Counted from the first letter of the stretch, positions 32,443-42,620 are shown. The stretch is 54,799 nucleotides of DNA from Magnetococcus sp. PR-3 (GCF_036689865.1 NZ_JBAHUQ010000038.1:1-54799); one strand, 5' to 3'. The notes: generated by a model from the letters alone, not told the origin. Made by a program: numbers and translations.

Positions 32443-34678
32443 GATCATGCTCCAACACTAGGTGTTCTTGCTCCAGTCCCGTGGGTAACAGGATGGTTAC
32501 CGTGGCACCGCGCTCGGGGTTGGGGGCCATCTGTAAATCACCACCATGGTTCTCCACAATGGTACGGCAAATGGCCAGCCCCATACCCATGCCATAGGGC
32601 TTGGTGGTGTAAAAAGGCTCCTGGGCTTGTTCCAGTGCATCGGCGGCCATGGGGGGGCCGTTATCCACAATCACAAGCTGCAGGGTGCCCGGCGACTGCG
32701 CGACACACTGTATGGAGACCTGTCTGGGGTGTTCGGTGTTAAACTCCATCGCCTCAACGGCGTTGAAGAGCAGGTTCATCACCAACTGTTCCATTTGAAT
32801 AGGATCCGCTTTAATAAAAAAGTCCCCTACTTTCGGTTGGATGTCAACCTCTGCTTGGGTGCGTTCCAAGCGTGGTTCCAAGAAGGTTCGGGTATCTTGT
32901 AGCAGATCCAGCATATTAAAGCGTTTAAGGGGCGGTACTTCCTGTTTGGTCATAAAGCCCCGGACCCGGCTGATAATGGCACTAATGCGCCGGGCTTGGC
33001 CATCAATACTCCGCAGGGCGGTGGCCAACTGTTTGGTGTCGCAGTGGCCGTTATCCATGCGCCGCAGCGCCCCTTGGGCATAGTTCACAATGGTCCCCAG
33101 GGGGGTGTTAACCTCATGCGCCAGAGAGGCCGCCAGCTCCCCCATTTGGCTCACCCGGCCCATGTGCAGCAGCTGATCTTGCAGCTCACGCTCTTTACGG
33201 TCGGCCTCTACCCACTCACTGACATCTTCTAAAATGAGCATGGCCAGAGGGGTGGCGACATCTTCATTAAACACCGGGGAGATAAAGGTCCGGGCATACC
33301 ACCACTGTCCCGCCCGTTCATGGCGGATGGTGCGGGATGGAGCCTGCTTGTTGTGGCGCGACATGCCCGCCAACAGCTCCTCTACGGTGAGCTTCTCTTC
33401 GGGGTGAATAAAAGAGGGCCAGTGGAGACATAACGGCCCGTGGGACTGCATACCAAACATACGCAGCAAGGTGGCGTTGGCCTGACGCACCATACCCTGG
33501 TCATCCACCACCGCCACGCCGACGGCGGCGTTATCAAACACCGCCCGTAAGCGGGATTCACTGTGGGCGATCTCCTGCACCCAATAGCCCTGTTTAATAC
33601 GTCCCAACAGCAGCTGCCATAAGGCAATGGCCGCCAAACTCAGCAGCAGTATGTAGGTTAAGATCCAAAAGGGGCTGTTCCATGGGGTAGGCCAAGCATG
33701 GGGGGGGATCCACGACACCGCCTTCCAGTGGTAGTTTTTGGCCCACACTGGGGGGGTGTCGGTATGATCCCGCCAGAGTTGGGAGATCGGGTCGACGGTA
33801 CGGAAAAAGAACAGCCCGTCGCTGTTTTCAATCACCCCTTGGGGCTGCTGAGTAATCTCTTGCCAGGTTTTGGCCATGCGGGTATCAAACCGCAACCCAT
33901 GGTCAAACATAAACCCCCACTCCTCCTGGGGGGTGCGGCCGACCATCCAGTAGCCATCGGCATCGCACAACATGGCCCCTCTGCGGTTGATGGTCATGGC
34001 ATTTTTAAACAGGTCCAACACCTGTTGGGCGCGGTAGTTCAACACCACCACAGCCCGTTTGCGTCCTTGTAGGTCGGCAATGGGCACGGCAAAGCGGATC
34101 ATCGGTTTTAAGGGGTGTTGGATCTGGCCATTCTCCATATTCAGGTCCATTTTGGAGACATAAATACGCCCCGGTGCCATGGCCCAGCTCTGTTTAAAGT
34201 AGTAGCGGTGTTTTTTGGATTGGCGCTTGTAGGCTGGCACCACCGCGCTGCGCCCTTCAGAGCGGTTAATGCGGATGAGCTCCATACCGTTGTGGTCCAG
34301 CAGGCGGATTTGGTCATACACCCCCCGGATATTGGCAAACCGTAAAAACTGCGCCTCCACCTGTTGGCGGTGGGGTTCGTCGCTGCGGGTCAGATAGCGC
34401 ATTAGACTGGGGTTGCCGCTGAGCAGTTTAAGATCCTGCACCACCACCTGAAAACTGTTGTCCAGGCGCTGTTTAACCAAGGTTAGCTGCGCCTGGTGAC
34501 GCAGTTTTTCAGACTGAACTTGCAGCTGTCCATCCAACCACCAGGGGATCCACATGACCAAAAATAGTAAGCCAGAGGTTAACACCAGCAGCGGTATAAA
34601 ACGCAACAGCGCACGGCGGCGCATGGCCGGTGGCAGCGGTACTGTATGGACAGAATGGATCGGGGTAGGTGTCTGCAC
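32435..34678 (-). CDS. Membrane sensor histidine kinase (Cache/PAS/HisKA/HATPase)
   Basis: 747 aa. Transmembrane helices at about 27-48 and 336-358 flank a 290-residue periplasmic Cache-like sensor. A PAS domain (372-490) follows, then a HisKA dimerisation helix with phospho-acceptor H521 in LAHEVNTPLG, and an ATPase domain with N-box FNAVEAM, G1 VDNGPP and G2 GMGMGLAI. The build is that of DctB/FixL-type kinases. The ligand of the Cache domain is not predictable, and the adjacent FixJ-type regulator is the obvious partner. It diverges from hrpB. Confidence 0.93.
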   Translation of the reverse strand: MQTPTPIHSVHTVPLPPAMRRRALLRFIPLLVLTSGLLFLVMWIPWWLDGQLQVQSEKLRHQAQLTLVKQRLDNSFQVVVQDLKLLSGNPSLMRYLTRSDEPHRQQVEAQFLRFANIRGVYDQIRLLDHNGMELIRINRSEGRSAVVPAYKRQSKKHRYYFKQSWAMAPGRIYVSKMDLNMENGQIQHPLKPMIRFAVPIADLQGRKRAVVVLNYRAQQVLDLFKNAMTINRRGAMLCDADGYWMVGRTPQEEWGFMFDHGLRFDTRMAKTWQEITQQPQGVIENSDGLFFFRTVDPISQLWRDHTDTPPVWAKNYHWKAVSWIPPHAWPTPWNSPFWILTYILLLSLAAIALWQLLLGRIKQGYWVQEIAHSESRLRAVFDNAAVGVAVVDDQGMVRQANATLLRMFGMQSHGPLCLHWPSFIHPEEKLTVEELLAGMSRHNKQAPSRTIRHERAGQWWYARTFISPVFNEDVATPLAMLILEDVSEWVEADRKERELQDQLLHMGRVSQMGELAASLAHEVNTPLGTIVNYAQGALRRMDNGHCDTKQLATALRSIDGQARRISAIISRVRGFMTKQEVPPLKRFNMLDLLQDTRTFLEPRLERTQAEVDIQPKVGDFFIKADPIQMEQLVMNLLFNAVEAMEFNTEHPRQVSIQCVAQSPGTLQLVIVDNGPPMAADALEQAQEPFYTTKPYGMGMGLAICRTIVENHGGDLQMAPNPERGATVTILLPTGLEQEHLVLEHDHE

Positions 34679-34819
34679 CGTATTACTCTATCTTCACAGG
34701 TTCAGGTGTGCTCAGGGAACGGGCTCATCATAACACCATCCATAAGCTGGGGGAGAAGAGATTGTCTGAGCGCAAACAGATCGGTATGGTAGAGGCTCTA
34801 TTTTCTGCACGGAGCTGCC

Positions 34820-37312
34820 ATGTTTACCCCCCCGGACCTGCCCATTGTTGCATCCTTAACCGATGTGCAACAGGCCCTCAGCCAACACCCCTGTGCCATC
34901 CTTTGTGCCCCGCCAGGTTCGGGTAAAACCACGGTTGTGCCCCTGGCGTTGATGGATGCCCCGTGGCTGGCTGGGCAGCGGATTTTGATGCTGGAGCCCC
35001 GGCGTTTGGCCGCCCGCGCCGCCGCCAGGCGTATGGCTGACCTGCTGGGGGAACCGGTGGGGGAGCGGGTCGGTTATCAGGTTCGTTTTGAGCGTAAAGT
35101 GAGCCCGCAGACGCGTATTGAGGTGGTGACGGAGGGGATCCTAACCCGGCGCCTACAGCAGGATCCTGAGCTGCAAGGGGTGGGGGCGATCCTGTTTGAT
35201 GAGTTTCATGAACGCTCCTTACAGGGTGACCTGGGCTTGGCTTTGACCCTGGATCTTCAGCAGCTGCGCGATGATCTGCGGGTGCTGGTGATGTCCGCCA
35301 CCTTAGAGACCCAAAAACTGGCCACCCTGTTGGGCGAGGCGCCCATTATTGAGGCCCATGGGCGCAGTTACCCGGTAGAGATCCGCTACCGGGCGCAAGA
35401 GGCGCCCCATCTGGTGCCCGCCATGGTAGCGACCATTCGCCAAGCGCTGGATCAGTCGCCGGGGGATCTGCTGGCTTTTTTACCAGGAGCCGGTGAGATC
35501 CGCCGTGTGGAAGCAGATTTAAACGCCAACCTGCCCCAGGGTGTGACCCTGCTGCCGCTCTATGGAGAGCTGAGCAGCCAGCAGCAAGACCGGGCGGTTA
35601 AACCCTGGCAAGAGGGGGGGCGGCGGGTCATTTTGGCAACCGATATTGCGGAGACCAGCTTAACCATACCGGGGATCCGGGTGGTGGTGGATGGCGGGCG
35701 CTGTAAACGGCCACGTTTTCACCCCGGTAACGGTTTAACCCGGCTGGAGACCCTGCGTATTTCAGACGCCTCAGCCCAGCAGCGGGCGGGGCGGGCGGGG
35801 CGTATGGCCCCTGGTGTCTGTTACCGGTTGTGGTCCGAGACCATACAGCGGGGTTTGCAACCGGCCACCCCACCGGAAATTCGTGAAGCAGATTTGGCCC
35901 CATTAATGTTGGAGCTGGCCCTGTGGGGCATGCCCGACCCCCAGCAACTGGCGTGGTTGGATGCACCGCCTACAGGGGCGGTGGCCCAGGCCTGGGCTTT
36001 GTTGATCTCTTTACAGGCGGTGGATGCCGACCATCGCATCACCCCCCAGGGGCGGCGTATGGCGTCCCTGCCGCTGCACCCCCGTTTGGCCCATATGGTG
36101 ACGGTGTGCGACGATGCCGCCAGCCAAGCCATGGCCTGTGATGTGGCGGCCCTGCTCAGTGAACGGGACCCGCTACGGTCACGGCAACGCAATTTGGATC
36201 TGCAGGCACGGTGGCAGATGTTGGTGCGCTTTCGGCAACGGGGGGATGCCGGGGGTGGGGATGAAGGGGCACTGGCCGCCATTGTACGGGCCGCCAACCA
36301 GCTACGGCGTTTGTTAAAGGTATCCCCCAAGCAGCAGGCTCAGGGGGATTTGGCGTTGCTGCTGGTGGCGGCCTATCCCGACCGGGTGGCCCAGTTACGC
36401 CATGGCCAGCGTGGGGTCTACCGGTTGGCCAGTGGGCGCGGGGTGCGGGTGGATGAACGGGACCCCATCAGTGGGGAGCCCTTGCTGGTTATCCCCGCGC
36501 TGGATGCAGGGGAGGGGGAGGGACGGGCCTATCTGGCCATGGGCTTGGAACAGGATGCCCTCATGCAGCAGTTTCCCGACAGCTTGGTGTGGCAGGCGCA
36601 TATTGTCTGGTCGGATCGTCAACAGCGGGTAGAGGCCAACCGTCAACAGCGTTTTGGGGCGCTGGTGTTAGCCCAGCAGGCGTTGCAGGGAGAGGCCCCC
36701 GCTGAAGCTGTCTTGGCGGCCATGCTGACGGGGGTTAAGCGTATGGGGTTGGCGGTGTTGCCCTGGAGCCCCGCAGCCCATCAACTAAAAGCCCGCATGC
36801 AGCTTATGGCCACACTGGAGCAAGGGTGGCCGCAGATGACGGAAGAGGCGCTGCTGGCGGGGTTGGAGCAGTGGTTGGGACCCTTTATCAGCGGCATAAA
36901 CCGACGCAGCCAACTGGAACGGTTGAACATGGTGGAGATCCTTCAAGCGATGATGGATTGGCCCCAGCAGCAGCGTTTGGAACAGACCCTGCCGACCCAC
37001 TATGGGGTGCCCAGTGGCTCCCGCATTAAGCTCGACTATGTCCAGGGTGAGCAGCCGGTGTTGGCGGTGCGTATTCAGGAGCTGTTTGGGTTGGCGGAGA
37101 GTCCACGCTTGGGTGGGGGTAACATTGCCATCACCCTGCATCTACTCAACCCGGCACGGCGCCCGGTGCAGGTAACCCGTGATCTTAAAGGGTTTTGGGA
37201 CACCACGTGGCCAGAGGTACGCAAAGAGCTGCGGGGGCGCTACCCCAAACACCACTGGCCGGAAGATCCCTGGCAGGCCCAGGCCACCGCCCGTGCCAAG
37301 CCAAGAAAGTAG
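34820..37312 (+). CDS. hrpB: ATP-dependent helicase HrpB
   Basis: 830 aa, full length. DEAH-type motifs: Walker A PPGSGKTT (31-38), TEGILTRRL (105-112 region), DEFH (127-130), SAT (159-161), and motif VI QQRAGRAGR (320-328). The long C-terminal HrpB-specific region continues to the end (LFGLAESPRLGGG, WPEVRKELRGRYPKHHWPEDPW). HrpB is a bacterial relative of the DEAH RNA helicases with a poorly defined physiological role. CGGAG lies 5 nt upstream of the start. Its last codons are repeated downstream (37399 onward). Confidence 0.95.
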   Translation: MFTPPDLPIVASLTDVQQALSQHPCAILCAPPGSGKTTVVPLALMDAPWLAGQRILMLEPRRLAARAAARRMADLLGEPVGERVGYQVRFERKVSPQTRIEVVTEGILTRRLQQDPELQGVGAILFDEFHERSLQGDLGLALTLDLQQLRDDLRVLVMSATLETQKLATLLGEAPIIEAHGRSYPVEIRYRAQEAPHLVPAMVATIRQALDQSPGDLLAFLPGAGEIRRVEADLNANLPQGVTLLPLYGELSSQQQDRAVKPWQEGGRRVILATDIAETSLTIPGIRVVVDGGRCKRPRFHPGNGLTRLETLRISDASAQQRAGRAGRMAPGVCYRLWSETIQRGLQPATPPEIREADLAPLMLELALWGMPDPQQLAWLDAPPTGAVAQAWALLISLQAVDADHRITPQGRRMASLPLHPRLAHMVTVCDDAASQAMACDVAALLSERDPLRSRQRNLDLQARWQMLVRFRQRGDAGGGDEGALAAIVRAANQLRRLLKVSPKQQAQGDLALLLVAAYPDRVAQLRHGQRGVYRLASGRGVRVDERDPISGEPLLVIPALDAGEGEGRAYLAMGLEQDALMQQFPDSLVWQAHIVWSDRQQRVEANRQQRFGALVLAQQALQGEAPAEAVLAAMLTGVKRMGLAVLPWSPAAHQLKARMQLMATLEQGWPQMTEEALLAGLEQWLGPFISGINRRSQLERLNMVEILQAMMDWPQQQRLEQTLPTHYGVPSGSRIKLDYVQGEQPVLAVRIQELFGLAESPRLGGGNIAITLHLLNPARRPVQVTRDLKGFWDTTWPEVRKELRGRYPKHHWPEDPWQAQATARAKPRK

Positions 37313-37705
37313 CCTAGGCGGGTCGAAGCGTCCCAACAGGCCCAGATCCCCACCCGCGCCCTGTCGCGCAAACGGTGGTGGCTCTATGGGGTAGGCTGTG
37401 CCAAGCCAAGACGATGGATCTTGGCGGGTCGATACGTCCCAACAGGCCCAGATCCCCACCCGCGCCCGGTTTAGCAAACGGTGGTGGCTCTATGGGGCAG
37501 GCTGTGTCGAGCCGAGCAAGGCACCTCGGTTGCCCGAAGGTTGTGTACAGTGGCAGGTACCACCGGCACCCAGCTTAGCAAACGGAGGGCGGCTTTGGTG
37601 CCCGCCAAGACGATGGGTCTTGGCAGGGTCGATGCGTCCCAACAGGCCCAGACCCCCACCGGCGCCCGGTTTAGCAAACGGTAGTGGCTCTATGGGGCAG
37701 GCTGG
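37294..37705. repeat. About 105-bp tandem repeat that includes the hrpB 3' end
   Basis: Four units, starting near 37294, 37399, 37505 (diverged) and 37601. Each opens with TGCCAAGCCAAGA or a variant, which in the first copy is the last codons of hrpB, and continues with CCCAACAGGCCCAGATCCCC and GGTGGTGGCTCTATGGGG. Units 1, 2 and 4 are close copies. No gene is supported here. Confidence 0.85.
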
Positions 37706-37889
37706 TTTATGACGGGCCAAACCGGATGGGTGAGGCCACAGCAAGGGGCTGGTGCTTCATGGGGCCGGACGGCTGACCGGGCTACCAGCACATGAGAATC
37801 CATCACCTTGGGTATCTACCCCCCCCCCACACCATGGGGGGCGGTTCTGAGCCGATGCCGCCACAACGGCCAAACTGAGAAAGTTGATC
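37706..37889. other. Spacer upstream of the M20 amidohydrolase
   Basis: Follows the hrpB repeat. A C8/GGGG block (37820-37842) forms a small hairpin. GAGAAAG before 37890 is the likely ribosome site. Confidence 0.35.
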
Positions 37890-39293
37890 ATGCTGAGGTT
37901 GTTTGAATCATTTTTTAACCCGCTGGCTGCGGTGGGTCAGGGTGAACAGGGGCGCAACTGTCTGGCCTACCAACCTGAAGAGGATGCGGTGCAGCAGCTG
38001 TTTCGCCGCCAGTTGCAGCAGCTGGGTGTGACCCCTCAGGTGGATGCCTGGGGCAACAGCTATGGTACCTGGGTGCCCCCAGGGTGTGATGCGCAGCAAC
38101 CGGCCATGGCCATGGGCTCCCACCTGGATAGTGTGCCCAATGGGGGGCGCTACGATGGGGTGTTGGGGGTGGCTGCGGGGTTGACGGTGCTTAAGCAGCT
38201 ACAGCAGCAAGGGGAGGGGAGCAGACCCCTGCGGGTGATCGCTTGGCGGGGGGAGGAGTCTGCCCGTTTTCGTAGCTCCTGCCTGGGCAGTAAAGGGGCT
38301 TGCGGGGTGTTGACCCCGGCCAAAGCCCAACAGATGGTGGATGCCCATGGAGAGACACTCTGGCAGGCGTTGCAAGGGTGCCGGGGTACAGATCCCTCCC
38401 CAGTACAGGCGGCCACCACCCATGGCTTGTTGGAGATCCATATTGAACAGGGGCCTATCCTGGCCCATCAGCGGCAACAGCAGGGCCAGCCGGTGGTGGG
38501 GGTGGTGCATGGTATCGCCGGTTCGTTGCGCCAGCGCTGGCCCTTGGCGGGGCTGGCGTTGCCAGGTTTTGCCGCGCTTATTTTGGCCATCCAGCAGTTG
38601 GCCGAAAGCCTAGACCAACCCCAGCGGCCGCTCCGCATGACCGTGACCCCCTGCCACTGTGCCCCCAATGTGGGGCGGGACGATGCCACGTTGCTCTGTG
38701 TGGATCCGGCTCAGGCCCAGCGTTTGGCGGCGGCAAGCCCCTATGGCACGGCGCAGGGGGCTGAGGTTAGGTTGACCGGCCCCCACCGTTTTCATACCGG
38801 GGGGCAGCCCATGTCGATGCGCTGGGGGGTGGATCAGGTGCTGGAGGCCGCCCAACTGCTGGTCGCCAACCCCCAGGAGCAGGGGGTGCGTTGGCCCGCC
38901 TTTGAGCGGCCAGGGGGCATGCAGTTGCAGTTGGATATACGGGGTGCGGATTCTGCACGGATGGCTGAGGTTGATCACGCCTTGGCCGAACGGTTGGGCC
39001 ACCGGGCCGATGCACGGGAGATGCTGGGGGAGACCATGCCCGACCGTTTGAGTCAAACGTGGGCCACGCAGATCCAACAGGTGGCCCATGCGCAGCAGAT
39101 CCCCACCCTAAACATGGCCTCCGGTGCGGGGCATGATGTACAGATCCCGGATCTTCACAACCGGGGTTTGCTCTTTATCGCCAGCGAGGCCGCCGGGGTG
39201 AGCCATCACCCCAGTGAGGCGATCTGTCCGGCGGATCTGGAACAGGGCTTACAGTTGCTGTTGGCCAGTGTCCAAGCGCTCAGCGCCCCTTAG
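37890..39293 (+). CDS. M20-family amidase (hydantoinase/carbamoylase type)
   Basis: 467 aa. Metal ligands of the family are visible: H78 in GSHLDS, D89 in GRYDGVLG, E122/E123 in GEESARF, H184 in EIHIEQGP and a C-terminal SGAGHD. Members include allantoate amidohydrolase, N-carbamoyl-L-amino-acid hydrolase and beta-ureidopropionase; the substrate cannot be fixed. The length is typical. No purine or pyrimidine breakdown genes are next to it. TTG 37884 is an alternative start. Confidence 0.87.
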   Translation: MLRLFESFFNPLAAVGQGEQGRNCLAYQPEEDAVQQLFRRQLQQLGVTPQVDAWGNSYGTWVPPGCDAQQPAMAMGSHLDSVPNGGRYDGVLGVAAGLTVLKQLQQQGEGSRPLRVIAWRGEESARFRSSCLGSKGACGVLTPAKAQQMVDAHGETLWQALQGCRGTDPSPVQAATTHGLLEIHIEQGPILAHQRQQQGQPVVGVVHGIAGSLRQRWPLAGLALPGFAALILAIQQLAESLDQPQRPLRMTVTPCHCAPNVGRDDATLLCVDPAQAQRLAAASPYGTAQGAEVRLTGPHRFHTGGQPMSMRWGVDQVLEAAQLLVANPQEQGVRWPAFERPGGMQLQLDIRGADSARMAEVDHALAERLGHRADAREMLGETMPDRLSQTWATQIQQVAHAQQIPTLNMASGAGHDVQIPDLHNRGLLFIASEAAGVSHHPSEAICPADLEQGLQLLLASVQALSAP

Positions 39294-39327
39294 GGTTGGG
39301 GCGTTGATGGGGGGGAGTGCTGGGGCG

Positions 39328-40035
39328 TTAGGGAATACAAAACTGCTCACTCTGTAACCACTCTCCCGCACGATAGAGGGGGAAGTTGGCACTTTTTCGG
39401 GTTTTGTCCGAGCAGATCAGGAAAATGTGAATATCTGGGTACTGGAGCGCAATGCTGTCCACCATCCCTTTCCACCACTGGGCAGGCCGCACGGTGATGT
39501 GGGCATTTTCCCCATTGGGCAGGCGGGCGTTGGCGGGGTAACAGGCGACGTTTAAAATAACCAGCTTGTTGGCGTAGGAGAAGATGTCGTTAAGCACCTT
39601 GGGAATATCGGCAATAAAGACATGCTCCAGCACATCAAAGCTAATGACCGCATCTACTTTTTGCCGTTGGTCAATCTGGCGTCCAGGCTCGTAGTAGCAG
39701 ACTTTTTGTAGCTTAAAGTAGGCTTGGGCCGACTCTGCACTCTCTTCATCAAAATCCGACTGCTGCCAGTTTGAACCACCACATCCATAATCCAAAAGGG
39801 ATTGGATCTCATCGGTGACCAGATAGGGTTTTAAAAAGGTACGGTAGGCGCGGATGGAGAAATCATTGAAGGCGCTTTCAATGTAGGCACCATTGCCGAT
39901 CAGGTAGCCATCTTTGGCCATGCTTGTGTACATCTCAATGAGCTTTTGGCCCTTTTTGGAAAAGTCTTCAGTCTGCATGGTCAACTCGCAACCTTTGCTC
40001 ATGGTTTGGCGATGGATGGGGAAAAATGCAGACAT
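39328..40035 (-). CDS. SAM-dependent methyltransferase-like protein
   Basis: 235 aa. LLDYGCGGSNW (about residue 80) is a class I motif I, and VDAVISFDVLEHVF is a typical motif IV. The C-terminal half is less conserved. Substrate unknown. ATGs at 40002 and 39978 are alternative starts. It lies divergent to the TPR-glycosyltransferase at 40172, next to a second methyltransferase, so a role in glycan methylation is plausible but inferred. Confidence 0.75.
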   Translation of the reverse strand: MSAFFPIHRQTMSKGCELTMQTEDFSKKGQKLIEMYTSMAKDGYLIGNGAYIESAFNDFSIRAYRTFLKPYLVTDEIQSLLDYGCGGSNWQQSDFDEESAESAQAYFKLQKVCYYEPGRQIDQRQKVDAVISFDVLEHVFIADIPKVLNDIFSYANKLVILNVACYPANARLPNGENAHITVRPAQWWKGMVDSIALQYPDIHIFLICSDKTRKSANFPLYRAGEWLQSEQFCIP

Positions 40036-40171
40036 TCTACCCGCTTTTGTGTCGTTTTAGGAGCAGGATTTGAAAAAAACCGTGGCATAACGTACAGTGA
40101 CGGGCAGTGCTGTCGAGGGCATAATTGCGATCCTTGGGTCAGAAAAAGAGCCATGGAAAGAGATGGTTAAT

Positions 40172-41794
40172 ATGGGCAAGACTCAAGAAGATCTAACCAG
40201 CCGTGCGCAGATTGAACAGATTAAACAGCTGTTGGATGCGGGCCAGTTTGAGACAGGCATGGCACAGCTGCAAACCAGCCTGAATGCCCACTACGCCCAG
40301 TTGATCCGTTTAAAATTTATGCAGAGCGATGCCTGGATGAAGGCAGGGGCGCTGGATGATGCGCTGTCGGGTTATCAGCGTATTTTGCAGCTGGATCCTA
40401 CCCAGATCACCGCACACTATAACCTGGGTGTCATCTACTATCAAAAAGCCCAATGGCCACAGGCCGCACAGCAGTTTCAAGCCTACAGGGCACAGCAGCC
40501 TGGTCACTTTAATGCCCTGAATAATTTGATCCATGCTTGGCAAAATATGGGGGAGCTTGCACAAGCTCTTACCCTGAGTAAACAGCTGCTTGCAGAGCAC
40601 CCAGAGCGCTACCAGGGGTATATTACCCTTGGGGTGTTACGGGCCGCCATGCAAGAACATGCTGCGGCCATACAGGCGTTTGATCAGGCGTTGAGCTTAG
40701 ACCCCACCTGCTACACCGCCTGGTTTAATAAAGGGGTGTCTTATCTCCAGCAGCGGGATCTGGAGCGGGCCATCCACGCTTTGCATCAAGCACTGAAGAT
40801 CCATCCAGAGGGGGGGGAGGTTCAGCCCCATCTGGCTTCGGCCTACTATTTAAAACAGCGCTATGATGCCTGGTTCCCATGGTTTGAGCAGCGTCTGCAA
40901 CAGCCCCATTTTTTAGCCCAGCGGCGCCATTTTTCCTGGCCTTTTTGGCCCGGTGCCGATCTTAAGGAGCTGGCCGGAAAACGTCTGTTTATCCAGTCTG
41001 AGCAAGGGGTTGGTGATGAGGCGCTGTTTTTGGAGGCCCTGCATCACCTGCCACCGGCTACGCGGGTCTGTGTGGAGGTGGATGCCCGTTTGATCCCTCT
41101 GTTAAAGGCCGTTAAATTTCCCCAGGCCATGGAGTGGCTACCCCGCTGGCAAAACCCCGACGACTGGCAAGATCAGCGCTTTGATTATCGTCTCTGCCTG
41201 GGTACCCTTTGGGCGCGGGTGGGTATGAACAGCCGTTTTTGTGCGGCGGGCCAGCCGGTGTTGGGGGTGGATGAACAGCAGGTGGCCCACAAGCGGGCAC
41301 ACTATCAAGCCCAGGCCAAGGGGCGCTTGGTGGTTGGGCTCTCCTGGAAAACCGGGGGCTACCGTAACCAACTGCGTAATATTGCCCTCTCTGAGCTGGT
41401 GGCGCCACTTCTGGCGCAGTGGGGGCAGGCTTGTCTGTTTGTGAGTGTGCAGTATGGTGCGGTACACGAAGAGGTGGCCGCCTTAAATGCCCAGCACGGT
41501 TGCGATATGCAGGTGGATGAGACGGTGGATGCCCTGACTGATCTACACGGTTTTTCCGTGCAGTTGGCCAGCTGTGATCTGATTGTGACCATCGATAATA
41601 GTACCGCCCATATCGGCGGACGGCTGGGCTGCCCGGTCTGGGTGTTACTTCCCTACAGCCCCAATTGGTTCTGGGGTTTGCACGGGGAGCATACCCCCCT
41701 ATACCCCAGCTTAAAACTATTGCGTCAACAGGCGCCCGGACAGTGGTATAAACCTTTGGACCAAATGGCCAAACAACTGCCCGTGGCGCGGTGA
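40172..41794 (+). CDS. TPR protein with C-terminal glycosyltransferase-like domain (paralogue)
   Basis: 540 aa. TPR units at about residues 15-245 (for example ITAHYNLGVIYYQKAQWPQA, YTAWFNKGVSYLQQRDLERA), then a GT-like domain at 270-535 with EQGVGDEALFLEAL, VDARLIPLLK and ISIDNST-type end TIDNSTAHIGGRLGCPVWVLLP. It has the same build as the 683-aa protein at 24463 with fewer repeats. ATG 40172 is preferred: AGAG lies 9 nt upstream, while ATG 40163 is only 2 nt from GGAAAG. Likely a surface or flagellar glycan enzyme. Confidence 0.82.
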   Translation: MGKTQEDLTSRAQIEQIKQLLDAGQFETGMAQLQTSLNAHYAQLIRLKFMQSDAWMKAGALDDALSGYQRILQLDPTQITAHYNLGVIYYQKAQWPQAAQQFQAYRAQQPGHFNALNNLIHAWQNMGELAQALTLSKQLLAEHPERYQGYITLGVLRAAMQEHAAAIQAFDQALSLDPTCYTAWFNKGVSYLQQRDLERAIHALHQALKIHPEGGEVQPHLASAYYLKQRYDAWFPWFEQRLQQPHFLAQRRHFSWPFWPGADLKELAGKRLFIQSEQGVGDEALFLEALHHLPPATRVCVEVDARLIPLLKAVKFPQAMEWLPRWQNPDDWQDQRFDYRLCLGTLWARVGMNSRFCAAGQPVLGVDEQQVAHKRAHYQAQAKGRLVVGLSWKTGGYRNQLRNIALSELVAPLLAQWGQACLFVSVQYGAVHEEVAALNAQHGCDMQVDETVDALTDLHGFSVQLASCDLIVTIDNSTAHIGGRLGCPVWVLLPYSPNWFWGLHGEHTPLYPSLKLLRQQAPGQWYKPLDQMAKQLPVAR

Positions 41795-41861
41795 GTGAAC
41801 CTGCGTCAAGGGGGCTGTGGGCCCTTGATCGAAGCACGTTTTTTATGGGGTTGGAGATGTG

Positions 41862-42620
41862 ATGTCCCAGACATATGATGTGATGCAGATTGACTGGAGC
41901 TTCTGTACGCTGTTGGAGTATCTGTTAACCTTGCCAGCACCCCGTGGGGAGCGGCCGATCCGTGCGCTGGATGTCGGCTCGGGCTCTGGGCAGCATACCC
42001 AGCTGATGCGTCTGTTTGGGCTACAGGTGACCAGTATTGATAAATATGCGCCAGATGCGGACCGTCAAGAGGACTTTTTTGAGCATCAACCCGATCAACC
42101 CTATGATGTTATCCTCTGTTCCCATGTGATTGAGCATCAACGCAATGTGGGGCTTTTTTTGGATCGGATTTATGACATGCTGGCTGAGGATGGTACCTTG
42201 GTCATTACCGGCCCCAAACATGACCCCAATACCTTTATTGAGGGGCATTTGACCATCTGCACCATCCCCCTGTTTATGCAAAACCTGATCTATGCAGGGT
42301 TTGATTGTCAAAAGGGTAAGTTCCTGTCGGTCTTTAACTATGAGAATGGGTTTATTGTTAAAAAAGCGGCCAACTTCTCGGTGGCCGAGCGCTCCGCAGC
42401 GGCCTACCAATGGACCCCAGCCCACCAAGCCCGCTCACTGGTTACCCTGGAGCATGGGTTGACGGTGGAGGATGCCCACTACTTTAGTGGCTGTCAGGTG
42501 TGGCGGGTCAAACAGGTTGAGGGTAAGGATGCCCTGATGTTCTTTAACCCAGAGCAAACGCACCGTTATAAAAAGCATCTTCTGTGCGGTAAAATGCCCA
42601 ATATTCAGGTGCGGATCTAA
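41862..42620 (+). CDS. SAM-dependent methyltransferase
   Basis: 252 aa. ALDVGSGSGQHTQL (motif I), then VTSIDKYAPDA and the CSHVIEHQ post-motif stretch place it in the class I methyltransferases (Methyltransf_11/23 type). The GTG at 41859 is in frame; ATG 41862 is preferred with TTGGAG upstream. It lies 67 nt after the TPR-glycosyltransferase on the same strand and is probably co-transcribed. Substrate unknown; a sugar or glycan acceptor is plausible. Confidence 0.85.
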   Translation: MSQTYDVMQIDWSFCTLLEYLLTLPAPRGERPIRALDVGSGSGQHTQLMRLFGLQVTSIDKYAPDADRQEDFFEHQPDQPYDVILCSHVIEHQRNVGLFLDRIYDMLAEDGTLVITGPKHDPNTFIEGHLTICTIPLFMQNLIYAGFDCQKGKFLSVFNYENGFIVKKAANFSVAERSAAAYQWTPAHQARSLVTLEHGLTVEDAHYFSGCQVWRVKQVEGKDALMFFNPEQTHRYKKHLLCGKMPNIQVRI

